Source: an uncultured Clostridia bacterium (GTDB lineage Bacteria > Bacillota > Clostridia > TANB77 > CAG-508). Taken from it: DNA of 64,000 nt. Position numbers and translations under genes: made by a program. Location of the stretch: positions 1 through 64,000 of the forward strand of contig CAKOTF010000006.1 in the NCBI GenBank assembly GCA_934120045.1, written 5' to 3'. Below the pieces are notes generated by a model that was given only the letters and a program-made list of their open reading frames with translations, was not told where the DNA came from and made no database searches. This document shows, in pieces, positions 42,531-51,812 of this stretch. Each line of letters opens with the position of its first letter. The first letter of the stretch is position 1.

Positions 42531-44907
42531 ATTTTCCTAGTAATTCATCAAGAAACCTAAAGATATTTTCTTGATTTAAAATAGTTTTTATGTATTTTTT
42601 TCTTTCTTCTATTCTTTCTTTTGTTATTCTCAAAATTTCAATTAAATTATTATTAAAATAAAAGTTCTTGTTTAAAATATCAATATTATTCGAAATTACA
42701 TTTTCTGCCATTGTTGTTAGTATAGAATTCAATCTATCTTTTCTATATTTATTTTCTTCTTTAAAGCTATTTTTTCCATTCTCTATCCAATATATAATTT
42801 CTTTAATGGTCCACATTTTTGAATAATCTTTTTCTATCTTCTTCGTAAATTCATCAAATTCTTCTCTAGATATCTCTGTAATTAATTCTGCCATAATTAT
42901 ATGTATTCTTCGTAAAGCACTTAGTCCGAAAAATATAACTGTATCATCATATTGTTTTAAATGTTTATTTATTATTTTTAATAATAAATATTTAGGTTTT
43001 ACTTCATTTAAATGCAATTGTAATGTTTCAAATGTAAATTTTTGCACCCAATTTGTATATATGTTTATTACTTCACCGAAAGCATTATTAATTATTTCTA
43101 TATCTTTTTCATTATTAATTGTTTTTATAAATTCTTCAATTATTTTATTAATAATTGTAAATTCATTGTTACATTGTGAAAAATATAATTCAAAATATCT
43201 TGCATTAAATATTCGCTTATTCTTTAAATTTGTTTGATAATCCTCTTTTCCATAAAAATACTGAGTATTTTCTGTTCTTACTTCTCTATCATTCAAGTAA
43301 TTTTCAACATAAGGAAACATAAAGGCTAATATTTCTTTATATTCTTTATTTGTTTGCAATATAAATAATTTATCAAAATAGTTTTTTGCTTTTTTATTAA
43401 ATTCTCTAGTATCATAATTATAGGATTTTCCAAAAATAGTTGTATCTTCTGATATAAAATACTTTCTATTTCTCCATATTTCTTCATATAATTCTACATT
43501 CTGGCTTTTTATCAATTCTAATAACATTGTATCTTGAATATTTAAATTATTATTTAATAATTTGTTAAAGCTAATTACTGAATTCAAATAGATTTTTAAT
43601 TCTCTCAAATCTTTAATTTTTTGAGCTAATAATTCTATTGTTTTCTCATTGTCTTTTTCATTAAAATTGATTTCATAAAGTTTCATTAAATTCTTTATAC
43701 ATCTGTCAACAACATCTTTCATAACATTTTCGTCTATTTTAGGTACTTTCACTTCTAATTGAATTATCTTTTTTAAATATTTATAATTACTATTAAAATC
43801 ATTCTTAAATATTTCTTTCATTCTGTTGTCATCAAATGATAATAAATATATTACATTGTCAAAATTAAATATATTATTTACAAGTTTAAACAATAAATTT
43901 ATATTATCTTTATCAGCTCTTTCTATATTATCAATTATAAATAGTATTTTCTTATTGTTATTTTTCAAGTATGTATTTATGATTAATTTCAATTTATTAC
44001 TTTTATCTATATCTAAATAATATTTTTTTGCAATTTTATATTTATTTTCATATTTAGAGTTATTAAATATTGCATCAATGTAAAAATTTAAAAAGTTGCT
44101 TATATCTCTTATGCTAAAATTTATTCCTATTTTTTTCATAATGGAATCAAACATTCCCTTGAACATTGCTTGTTCATCTTCATATGACCAAGGATCAAAG
44201 TCATCTATAATAATTATGTTTGAATCATCTTTTATAAGCTTTTTGAAATTATTTATTATAGTAGTTTTTCCGCTTCCCCACTCACCTTGTAATGATAATA
44301 CAAATTTTTCACCATTATAACATTTTGTTACTACTTCATATAATTTATTAATTATATTTCCTCTTTCCAATAAGTCATAGTCTACTTCTTTTTCTTTTAT
44401 TAATATTAAGCCATTATTTTTATTTTCTATTTTTCCGTCATATAATTCTTTTAAGTCATATACATTAGCTGGTTCTTCATTTTTTTCTATTTTATTTATT
44501 TTCCTTATTCGTATTAGTTCAAGTATTAATAATAAAAAAGATAAGCAAATAATAGTAATTGTTTTATAATATTGTTCTTTATTACAAATATCAATTTTTA
44601 TACTGTATACAAATAATGCAATTATTGAACTTACTAAAAAAGAGTCTGTATAATTTACTGTTGTTAGTTTATATAGATTCCATGGCTTAAATCCTAAAAT
44701 TTTTATTACTGCTAATATTAGTATTATTATGCCAATAAATATAAATTCTTTTCGTTCTGCTATTTTACTAAAAATGTTAAAATAATCTATTAGCCAGATT
44801 CCTATTGTTATTAACAATGATTTTGATAATATTTCTGGTATTGTATATAATTCTTCAAATGCTTTTTGGTATTTTGTATTAAATTTTTCATTTATTATTT
44901 TTTTCAT
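42451..44907 (-). CDS. KAP-family P-loop NTPase, C-terminus frameshifted
   Basis: KAP NTPases are membrane-associated STAND-like ATPases; several act in phage defence. Four membrane helices lie in residues 31-134. Then come Walker A (GEWGSGKTT, 208-216), the IIIIDDFDPWSYEDEQ segment typical of KAP proteins, and Walker B (ILFIIDNIERADKDN). A long helical C-terminal region follows. The ORF as written ends after 818 residues with an unnatural basic run (YRRNR). A one-base indel near 42533 restores about 45 more residues (see 42318-42530). It lies 39 bp after the Rpn-type nuclease gene, in one transcript. Confidence 0.85.
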   Translation of the reverse strand: MKKIINEKFNTKYQKAFEELYTIPEILSKSLLITIGIWLIDYFNIFSKIAERKEFIFIGIIILILAVIKILGFKPWNLYKLTTVNYTDSFLVSSIIALFVYSIKIDICNKEQYYKTITIICLSFLLLILELIRIRKINKIEKNEEPANVYDLKELYDGKIENKNNGLILIKEKEVDYDLLERGNIINKLYEVVTKCYNGEKFVLSLQGEWGSGKTTIINNFKKLIKDDSNIIIIDDFDPWSYEDEQAMFKGMFDSIMKKIGINFSIRDISNFLNFYIDAIFNNSKYENKYKIAKKYYLDIDKSNKLKLIINTYLKNNNKKILFIIDNIERADKDNINLLFKLVNNIFNFDNVIYLLSFDDNRMKEIFKNDFNSNYKYLKKIIQLEVKVPKIDENVMKDVVDRCIKNLMKLYEINFNEKDNEKTIELLAQKIKDLRELKIYLNSVISFNKLLNNNLNIQDTMLLELIKSQNVELYEEIWRNRKYFISEDTTIFGKSYNYDTREFNKKAKNYFDKLFILQTNKEYKEILAFMFPYVENYLNDREVRTENTQYFYGKEDYQTNLKNKRIFNARYFELYFSQCNNEFTIINKIIEEFIKTINNEKDIEIINNAFGEVINIYTNWVQKFTFETLQLHLNEVKPKYLLLKIINKHLKQYDDTVIFFGLSALRRIHIIMAELITEISREEFDEFTKKIEKDYSKMWTIKEIIYWIENGKNSFKEENKYRKDRLNSILTTMAENVISNNIDILNKNFYFNNNLIEILRITKERIEERKKYIKTILNQENIFRFLDELLGKSISNLRIWICYKKINNRRIFKYRRNR

Positions 44908-44946
44908 TGTTTCAACTTCCTTTTATTTTCCATTCTATATCTTTTA

Positions 44947-45972
44947 TTAAATTTTCATCTTTTTTATTGTTTCTAATTCTTCTGGAGTTGTATTTGTATA
45001 TTTCATTATATCTTCATCTTTTACATTATATTTTTGCATATTCTTTATAGTTTTTATTAAAGCTTCTTTTATTCCTTCAAGCTTTCCTTCAAGTTTCCCT
45101 TCGATTTTTCCTTCAGCCTTGCTTTTTGCTCTTATTCTTCTTCTTTCTATTCTCTGATTTCTATTTATTCTTTCTATTAAATCATCCATTTCTCCATCTT
45201 TCTCACTTTCATATAATATTTTTAATATTTCTTTTATTTTTTCTTCACTTATGGTATGTGCAAATACATATGTAACCAAATCGTTTATCCAAATTCTATC
45301 TTCTTTTTTCTTTGCTGTTTGTGCAAGATATTCTAGAATTTTTCCTATTTCCATATTGTTTGTGCATTTTTCTATCATTAACATTTTTGAAATTTTGTTA
45401 TTTATTTGTTTTAGTTCTTCTATTTTGTATTTGTTTATATCTATTAGCTTATAAATTTGCTTTATTGAATACTCTGGAAATAAATTATCTCTTTCCTGAG
45501 TTTTAGAAAATTCTGTTGAAACATTCCATTTTTTATCACCAGTATATAACACTATTGGAATTATTAATGGATTACATTTTTGAGTATTAGTATTTTTTAG
45601 TTCTCGCATTAATTCTACACAATATTCTAAAATTCTTATTGGCATATTTTTGTCCACTTTAGACTGATGTTCAACAACATAAAATATGTTTTTATCTATT
45701 CTTTTATAAATTATGTCTGATTCTCTTCTATGATAGTCTTTTGTTACAAAACTGTTATTATAAATTTTTAAGTTTTCTTTTTTTATTTTTATTTTAGCAA
45801 ATGTTTCTAAAAATTCTGACATTTCATTTGATTTTTTTAGAATTTCTTTAAATGTTTTATCATGTTTTTGATATACATTGTCTTTTGCTACTACTTTTTT
45901 ATGTACAAAGTTTGTTCCAAAATAATCTTTATACAATTCATAATCTTTATTATCAAATCCTAATTTTTCCAC
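44947..45972 (-). CDS. Rpn-family PD-(D/E)XK nuclease
   Basis: The 341-residue protein matches the Rpn family (recombination-promoting nuclease, often mislabelled transposase). Residues 80-125 hold the nuclease core: RESDIIYKR, then FYVVEHQSKVDKNMPIRIL, i.e. D...E-x-Q. A helical C-terminal part follows, with an unusual repeat (KAEGKIEGKLEGKLEGIKEA) at about residues 285-305. Rpn proteins in E. coli act as DNA nucleases with phage-defence roles. It starts at a GTG with AAGGTGA upstream, is first in the cassette with the KAP gene, and is driven by the promoter at 46097-46125. Confidence 0.88.
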   Translation of the reverse strand: MEKLGFDNKDYELYKDYFGTNFVHKKVVAKDNVYQKHDKTFKEILKKSNEMSEFLETFAKIKIKKENLKIYNNSFVTKDYHRRESDIIYKRIDKNIFYVVEHQSKVDKNMPIRILEYCVELMRELKNTNTQKCNPLIIPIVLYTGDKKWNVSTEFSKTQERDNLFPEYSIKQIYKLIDINKYKIEELKQINNKISKMLMIEKCTNNMEIGKILEYLAQTAKKKEDRIWINDLVTYVFAHTISEEKIKEILKILYESEKDGEMDDLIERINRNQRIERRRIRAKSKAEGKIEGKLEGKLEGIKEALIKTIKNMQKYNVKDEDIMKYTNTTPEELETIKKMKI

Positions 45973-46059
45973 CTGTTCACCTTGCCCTTCTGCTATATTT
46001 TATTTGAGTTATATACTTAAGAATTAATTTTTTGATTTAATTTTTTTGAATTTTATTTT

Positions 46060-46077
46060 ACACTATAGATTTAGTGT
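46060..46077. promoter_or_regulatory. Operator-like inverted repeat downstream of the rpn promoter
   Basis: ACACTA and TAGTGT (6-bp arms, 6-base spacer) stand about 20 bp downstream of the -10. The element could bind a dimeric regulator or form a leader hairpin. It is short, so the evidence is weak. Confidence 0.3.
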
Positions 46078-46096
46078 GAATTAACTATGCATAAAT

Positions 46097-46125
46097 ACTA
46101 TAACATATACTAGTCTATTTGACAA
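46097..46125 (-). promoter_or_regulatory. Sigma-A promoter of the Rpn-KAP cassette
   Basis: On the minus strand, TTGTCA, a 17-bp spacer and TATAGT with ATGT before the -10. About 125 bp of leader precede the GTG at 45972. The promoter lies just after the terminator of the exopolysaccharide operon, so the cassette is independently transcribed. Confidence 0.75.
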
Positions 46126-46181
46126 TACTTTTAAACAAAGAAATTTAAATATATTATACAAATTTCGACAAAAATTTTAAA

Positions 46182-46207
46182 AGATGCAACATTATTTTGT
46201 TGCATCT
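46182..46207 (-). terminator. Intrinsic terminator of the exopolysaccharide operon
   Basis: AGATGCAACA and TGTTGCATCT form a 10-bp stem with a 6-base loop, followed on the minus strand by TTTAAAATTTTTG. It directly follows the stop codon at 46208. Confidence 0.85.
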
Positions 46208-47362
46208 CTATTTAAATATTTTCTTATACATTCTCTTTATTTTATTCATAACTTTTCCAAAAAAGCTTGGCCTATATGTATATTTAGAAACTAATTTATC
46301 AAATGATATTGTGTCTAAATTTTCAAAAAACTTTTCTCTATTTATATCTGGTTTTGATGAAAAAACCATACTTGGATTGTGACTTATTGCATCATTAAAA
46401 TCAACTTTTTGATATTCTATTTTTTCTTTAACAGATTCAAATATTTTCTTTCCTCTTTCTGAATTTACAATTACTAGTGATGTACCTCTATCATCATCCA
46501 TTTCTGGTAATACAGATTCTATTCCCCAAAAATCTGCTAATGTTATGTCTGAAATTCTATTTCTTTTTTTGAATTTACAATCATAACACGAATCTCTAAG
46601 AGATGTATTTTTCAAAAATGCTTGCATATATAAATCTGTGTTATGTGAATGCATATATTCTGTATTATTAAATTTTATATGGAAATTGTAATCTTTCCAC
46701 CCATTCTTTTTAGTTCTATGATTTATTTCCTCTATGTTCTCACCATTAACTTGTTTTCGAACAAATTCTATATATTTACTATGAACTTTTGGTGATGGAA
46801 CTCCATGACAAATTATATCTTGTGTTAATAGATTTTCATAATCTTTTTGTAAAAATGATTTTAAACCTTCTATTTGACATGGTGTTCCAGTAAACATTAC
46901 TTTACGGCCTTCTAATAGGAATTTTTTTACTTGTGAATATGTATTTCCTATTGTGCTTTGCAAATATTTTGAACCTCTAATCTTTTTTAAATCTTCTACT
47001 TTTTCTACATATTCATGCTTAACTCTCCAATTTTCATCAAAAACAGCACCAAATACAATTCCTCCATCTTGCAATATTTTTTCTGCAAGTAATGTAAATA
47101 TTCCTCCTGATGAACTCTGTTTTCTTATTATCTCATTTTTATTTTTTACAGCATATGCTTCAGGAGAATTATCTACTTTTTCACTTGGATTTAATATGGG
47201 ACAAACTTTTTCGCATAGCCCACAATTTATACATTTTTCTTTAATAACTTTTGGATATTTAAATCCCTTTTCATCTTCAACCATTTCTATTGCATTTACA
47301 GGACATATATTATAACATGCATGACATCCCATACAATCTTTTTTATTTGTTATTACTATCAT
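46208..47362 (-). CDS. FrhB/F420-dehydrogenase beta-like iron-sulfur protein of polysaccharide locus
   Basis: The 384-residue protein has two [4Fe-4S] ferredoxin motifs at the N-terminus (CMGCHACYNICP and CINCGLCEKVCP). The coenzyme F420 hydrogenase/dehydrogenase beta N- and C-terminal domains follow (for example MFTGTPCQIEGLKSFL, and CYDCKFKKRNRISDITLADFWG). Relatives are frequently encoded in polysaccharide clusters beside pyruvyl transferases. They are presumed to do flavin- or Fe-S-dependent redox steps on a sugar intermediate; the reaction is unknown. Last gene of the operon. Confidence 0.9.
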   Translation of the reverse strand: MIVITNKKDCMGCHACYNICPVNAIEMVEDEKGFKYPKVIKEKCINCGLCEKVCPILNPSEKVDNSPEAYAVKNKNEIIRKQSSSGGIFTLLAEKILQDGGIVFGAVFDENWRVKHEYVEKVEDLKKIRGSKYLQSTIGNTYSQVKKFLLEGRKVMFTGTPCQIEGLKSFLQKDYENLLTQDIICHGVPSPKVHSKYIEFVRKQVNGENIEEINHRTKKNGWKDYNFHIKFNNTEYMHSHNTDLYMQAFLKNTSLRDSCYDCKFKKRNRISDITLADFWGIESVLPEMDDDRGTSLVIVNSERGKKIFESVKEKIEYQKVDFNDAISHNPSMVFSSKPDINREKFFENLDTISFDKLVSKYTYRPSFFGKVMNKIKRMYKKIFK

Positions 47363-47373
47363 TAGATTACCTC

Positions 47374-48900
47374 TTATTTTTTTATTTTTAAAATCTTAAA
47401 TACTAATTGCTTAGTTTCTATAAATTCATTACTGTTCTTATATATTATTATAAATAACAAATTAAATATTACTGTGCATATAATACCTTTTAATATTAAT
47501 GTACTTATAGAAACACCTTTTACAAAATTTGTTAATATATAACATATTGCTATAATTATAATGATAGCAATAGTATATTTTAATAATTTCAAAACATATC
47601 CTTTAAACTCACATTTAAAAACTTCAGAAAATAAATTATGTATTAACCATGGCATTCCAATTATCAACATTGTTAATACTGTTGATAATAATACCCCATA
47701 TAATCCAATAAAATTAACTAATATTACATTAAGTATTAAATTTGAAATAGCAACTATTAATGGTCTAAACATATCAGCATGCCATATTCCTGCAGAGTCT
47801 TTATATAAGTTTAAAAGTGAATTAATTTCATATATATAATAATATACAACTAAACATACTACACATGAAAAATTTAGTAATAAGTCTTTTCCAACCCATA
47901 TTTGCATAAATGTTTGATATAAACATATTAGGCATGCTGAACAAAATCCTGAAATCCATACAATAATAAAAGTAAATTTCTTCAAGTCAGCATAATTCTT
48001 TTCTTTTGTTTCAATTATCAAGCTATTTCCAATTCCTGCAGTACATGCTGTAAAAATAACTGATACAAAACCTATAATTGCTGTTATTATATAATAATAG
48101 TTTTGATAAACAGCTAATACTGTTAATCCTAAAAATGCTGAAATGACAATAGAATCAGCAGAATTTATTATAACAGAACCTAACTTGGCCGTAAATAAGT
48201 CTTTTACTCTTTGATTTATTTCTTTGATTTCTGATTTAGCTAATTTTCCTTCTGCTCTAAAATGTGGATATAATTTATTTGATTTATATGCTGTATATAT
48301 ATTAATAACTATTTGAGCTAATAATAATAGTACTACATATAAATAATAGTTTCTGAATAGGCAAATTGCTATTATTTGCAATATATATTGAATGGTATTT
48401 ACAGTTAATGTAACTTTACTGATAACATCTTGTCTTTGATGTGCTTGAAGTATGCTATTCTTATAAGCAAACAACCAATATGAAAATACAGTTGCTAATA
48501 AATTTAATAAATATAGCACATATACATTCATTCCAGCAGGTAATTCACCTTTTATAAGATATGGTACAAATGGACATATTACTAAGCCTATTATTAAGAC
48601 AATTAATCCTATTATTCTATAATATAATTTGTATAAATTCATTAATGCACAAATTTTTTCATTATCATCTATTGCAATTGGTTTATACATACTAAATACC
48701 ATTGCACTTCCTATTCCAAGTTCTGCTAAATTAAGTACTTGTAATATTGATGTGAATAAACTATTTAACCCTAAATATTCTATTCCTAAAAATTTTATCA
48801 TTACTGTCCTAATAGCAAATGGTACTAATATTTGATATAATTTTAAAATTAATCCAAATATTATATTTTTTGTTGCATTTTTTGTTCTTTCAATTTTCAA
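47374..48900 (-). CDS. Polysaccharide flippase, Wzx type (first of two)
   Basis: The 508-residue integral membrane protein has about 14 helices and belongs to the MATE/MVF-like polysaccharide export family. It opens with MKIERTKNATKNIIFG, a TM1 preamble common in Firmicutes repeat-unit flippases. It should move lipid-linked repeat units across the membrane. It is 28 bp after the dockerin protein gene and 11 bp before the FrhB-like gene. A second, dissimilar flippase lies at 51813-53246. Confidence 0.9.
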   Translation of the reverse strand: MKIERTKNATKNIIFGLILKLYQILVPFAIRTVMIKFLGIEYLGLNSLFTSILQVLNLAELGIGSAMVFSMYKPIAIDDNEKICALMNLYKLYYRIIGLIVLIIGLVICPFVPYLIKGELPAGMNVYVLYLLNLLATVFSYWLFAYKNSILQAHQRQDVISKVTLTVNTIQYILQIIAICLFRNYYLYVVLLLLAQIVINIYTAYKSNKLYPHFRAEGKLAKSEIKEINQRVKDLFTAKLGSVIINSADSIVISAFLGLTVLAVYQNYYYIITAIIGFVSVIFTACTAGIGNSLIIETKEKNYADLKKFTFIIVWISGFCSACLICLYQTFMQIWVGKDLLLNFSCVVCLVVYYYIYEINSLLNLYKDSAGIWHADMFRPLIVAISNLILNVILVNFIGLYGVLLSTVLTMLIIGMPWLIHNLFSEVFKCEFKGYVLKLLKYTIAIIIIIAICYILTNFVKGVSISTLILKGIICTVIFNLLFIIIYKNSNEFIETKQLVFKILKIKK

Positions 48901-48928
48901 TATAATTACTCCTTTATTTCTTAATTCA

Positions 48929-51787
48929 TTAAGCTTCTGGTTTTTGATTTAATATCATTAGTCTTATTTTAACTAAATCTTTTAAGTTTATTTTTCCATC
49001 AGAATTACAATCAGCTGCTAGTCCTTCATTCGTTTCTAAATTACTATCATCTAAAATAGATTTTCTTATTTTTATTAAGTCTTTTAAGTCAACTTTTCCA
49101 TCTTTATTTATATCTCCTGCTACAATAAGTGTATACTTATCTCCTGCTGATGTTGTTAATATATCTCCTGTTGCAATACTATCTGTATTGGAAATTTCTT
49201 TTTCATTTCTTGCTATTTTATATGTTATTCCTAATTTTAATTTATTGTCAAAATCTGATTTTATAGTTTGTTCTGATATGTTTTTTATTATATTGTCTTG
49301 AATAATATAATTTTGATTATTGTTTTCCATTATTTGGAATAATGTTTGTGTTTCATTTCCTGCTTTGTCTATTGCAGTTAATGTGTAAAAGCCTTCTTCT
49401 GTTAATGTTGTTCCTGATTTAAAGTTCTTTACTTCTTCGTCATTTAAAATTAATTTTATAGTGTCTATGTTTTCATCTGTTATTGTTGGTGTTATTTTGC
49501 TTGTGTATAGTTTTCCGTCTACTACTCCATTTATTATTGGTGATGTTTTGTCAATGTTTGTTACTTTTGCTGTTATTTGTTTTGCTTGTCCTTTTATTGT
49601 GTATTCAAATGTAAAGCTTCCGTTTTGATCAAATACGTATTCTTTACTATTTGAGTTGTTTGTTATTTGTATTTCTGCATTTGTTTTTATTGTTGCTTTT
49701 ACAGATTTGTTTGTTATGTTTGTTTCTGAATATTCTATTGTTACTGGATTTTGGGTAATATAATCCTTTATTTTTGTATTTAATATATTATCAGTCCAAT
49801 TACTTAATGTAATCGCATATAAATAATCTGCATATGTTGTTGTTTCTTTATTAGATATTTCATTTCCTATCTTTGATAATTCAACTAAATTGTCAATTTC
49901 TAAATCTTTATTACTATTTATATAATTTTGAGATTCTTGTATATTTTCTGCAATCTCATTTTTATCATACAAATTCGATATTTCTACTTTTGAATATATT
50001 ATATCCATATTTTGTGCCAATTCATTAAGTTCATTTATTAGTTTTATCATTTCTGTAGTTGTAATATTTTTATTAACATTAGCTCCAATTATATTTGATT
50101 CTACTGAATATATAATATTTATAATTTCCTTTAAACTTGCTTCATTTGTTGTATCTAATGTCATATCTTCTATTCTTCCAATTATTGAATTTATATTATT
50201 GTTAATGTTATTTATTGGAGATAATAGTGTTTCATTTGATACTAAGAAATTGTTATATTTTTCAATTATTTCTTGTTTTAATTCTGTATATTCAAATTCT
50301 TTTTCAAGTTCTTCATAATATGTTTTTATTTCATTATAGTCATTTGAATTTAATATTTCAGGGTTTGATATTTGTTCTACTTGTGCATCTGTTAATAGTT
50401 TGAATGTTGAGTTCTGGTCTTGATTATATTCTTTATTTAAGTATTCTTTTATATTCTTTTTTCTTATATTGTTAACAATATACACTTGTTCATTATTTTC
50501 AAAATATGTATTATCATCAATTTCTATTTTTTGTTTAAATCTATCAGTTAAAGAATATATTACATAAAATACTCTAGTTGAATTAAAATATATATTATTA
50601 TTTATATTTATATCTATACTTGCATTTTCTTCAAAAGAATAAAAAACATACTCTGCACTATTATATGGATTAGGTCTTACTTGTTGTCCCCAACCATTTC
50701 CTTGATTAATACAAATATTATTATAAATTTTTATATTTTTCATTCCTTTGGTCTTCTGAGATGCCCATAATTCGAATGAATAGCAATTTGATATTAATAT
50801 GTTATCTTTTACAATTACATTTTCGAACTCATTTTCATGTCCTTGAAAAGTAATACCTGCATCATAAGAATTCTTTACTATATTCTTTTGAATTAATATA
50901 TTTTGAGCTCCATTCCAAAATTCAATTGCATTTCCAAATCTCGAGAAAGTACTCACAGAGCTAACAGCTCCACCAATATTCTGTACAATACAATCTTTTA
51001 TATAAACATTAGAAATTGGATACGTCTTTTTTACAATTCCATGTCCACCTGTATTTTCAATTTTCAAGCCTTCTATTATTGTATTAGATGATACATTAAT
51101 TAAGTTATAATTGCTAACAAAACTTAAATTTCTCTCATTTGGATTCTCCTTAGATACAAAATATAAATAATTATTTTCACAAAAAAAATCATTTTCATCC
51201 TTTAAACTTGTTTTCTCTTTTTTTCTACTACCATAAATATTATTTTTATCAAACAAAAATCCAATATTATAATACTCACTTGATAAATAACCAATACCTT
51301 TAAAATTTTCCAGGTTAGATAAATTTAGTTTATATAAATTTTTTTCTTCTTCTTCCCAAACATTATTTTTAATTATTATATTAGCTCCACTAATTATAGG
51401 CTTATCTCCTTCTCCATATGTTCCTATATAAAACATTTCTTTTTCTGAAGCTCTTACATTAAACCTTATTGTTCCATAAAAAGTATCTCCACATTTAAAA
51501 AGCACTTTTTCATTTCCATAATATATTTTACTATTAGCTTCTTCTAATGACATTGGATCGTTTATATTTGTACCATCCTTTGATTTTCCATCAACAGCAA
51601 CATAATATGTTTTTACTTCTTCACTTTCACTAACATTTGAAAATTCTTGTGCAGCTTTTTCCAACATAATAATTTTTTCATTATAATATATATTAGTTAT
51701 GATAATTTTAATTATAAAAAAAAGTAATAACAATATAACTATTATAAATAAAAATTTAAATTTAACTCTATTTTTCTTATACATCAT
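48929..51787 (-). CDS. Large surface protein: beta-helix, Ig-like domains, C-terminal dockerin
   Basis: The 952-residue protein has an N-terminal signal anchor (about 10-32). A right-handed parallel beta-helix follows (about 55-460), with repeated IEGLKIENTGGHGIV- and IKDCIVQNIGG-like turns. A helical region (about 490-680), one or two Ig-like domains (about 690-830) and a linker come next. The C-terminal type I dockerin (about 891-952) has duplicated calcium loops DINKDGKVDLKDL and DCNSDGKINLKDL. Beta-helices act as polysaccharide lyases or epimerases, but I cannot assign activity. The dockerin suggests docking onto a cohesin such as the one at 41362. It lies inside the exopolysaccharide operon between two flippases. 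Confidence 0.88.
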   Translation of the reverse strand: MMYKKNRVKFKFLFIIVILLLLFFIIKIIITNIYYNEKIIMLEKAAQEFSNVSESEEVKTYYVAVDGKSKDGTNINDPMSLEEANSKIYYGNEKVLFKCGDTFYGTIRFNVRASEKEMFYIGTYGEGDKPIISGANIIIKNNVWEEEEKNLYKLNLSNLENFKGIGYLSSEYYNIGFLFDKNNIYGSRKKEKTSLKDENDFFCENNYLYFVSKENPNERNLSFVSNYNLINVSSNTIIEGLKIENTGGHGIVKKTYPISNVYIKDCIVQNIGGAVSSVSTFSRFGNAIEFWNGAQNILIQKNIVKNSYDAGITFQGHENEFENVIVKDNILISNCYSFELWASQKTKGMKNIKIYNNICINQGNGWGQQVRPNPYNSAEYVFYSFEENASIDININNNIYFNSTRVFYVIYSLTDRFKQKIEIDDNTYFENNEQVYIVNNIRKKNIKEYLNKEYNQDQNSTFKLLTDAQVEQISNPEILNSNDYNEIKTYYEELEKEFEYTELKQEIIEKYNNFLVSNETLLSPINNINNNINSIIGRIEDMTLDTTNEASLKEIINIIYSVESNIIGANVNKNITTTEMIKLINELNELAQNMDIIYSKVEISNLYDKNEIAENIQESQNYINSNKDLEIDNLVELSKIGNEISNKETTTYADYLYAITLSNWTDNILNTKIKDYITQNPVTIEYSETNITNKSVKATIKTNAEIQITNNSNSKEYVFDQNGSFTFEYTIKGQAKQITAKVTNIDKTSPIINGVVDGKLYTSKITPTITDENIDTIKLILNDEEVKNFKSGTTLTEEGFYTLTAIDKAGNETQTLFQIMENNNQNYIIQDNIIKNISEQTIKSDFDNKLKLGITYKIARNEKEISNTDSIATGDILTTSAGDKYTLIVAGDINKDGKVDLKDLIKIRKSILDDSNLETNEGLAADCNSDGKINLKDLVKIRLMILNQKPEA

Positions 51788-51812
51788 TTTATCATTATTC
51801 CTTTCTTTTTTC

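Noticed and set aside
44947..45972. Rpn protein as a transposase
   Set aside because: The core is a PD-(D/E)XK nuclease with no transposase domain, no terminal inverted repeats and no target duplications.
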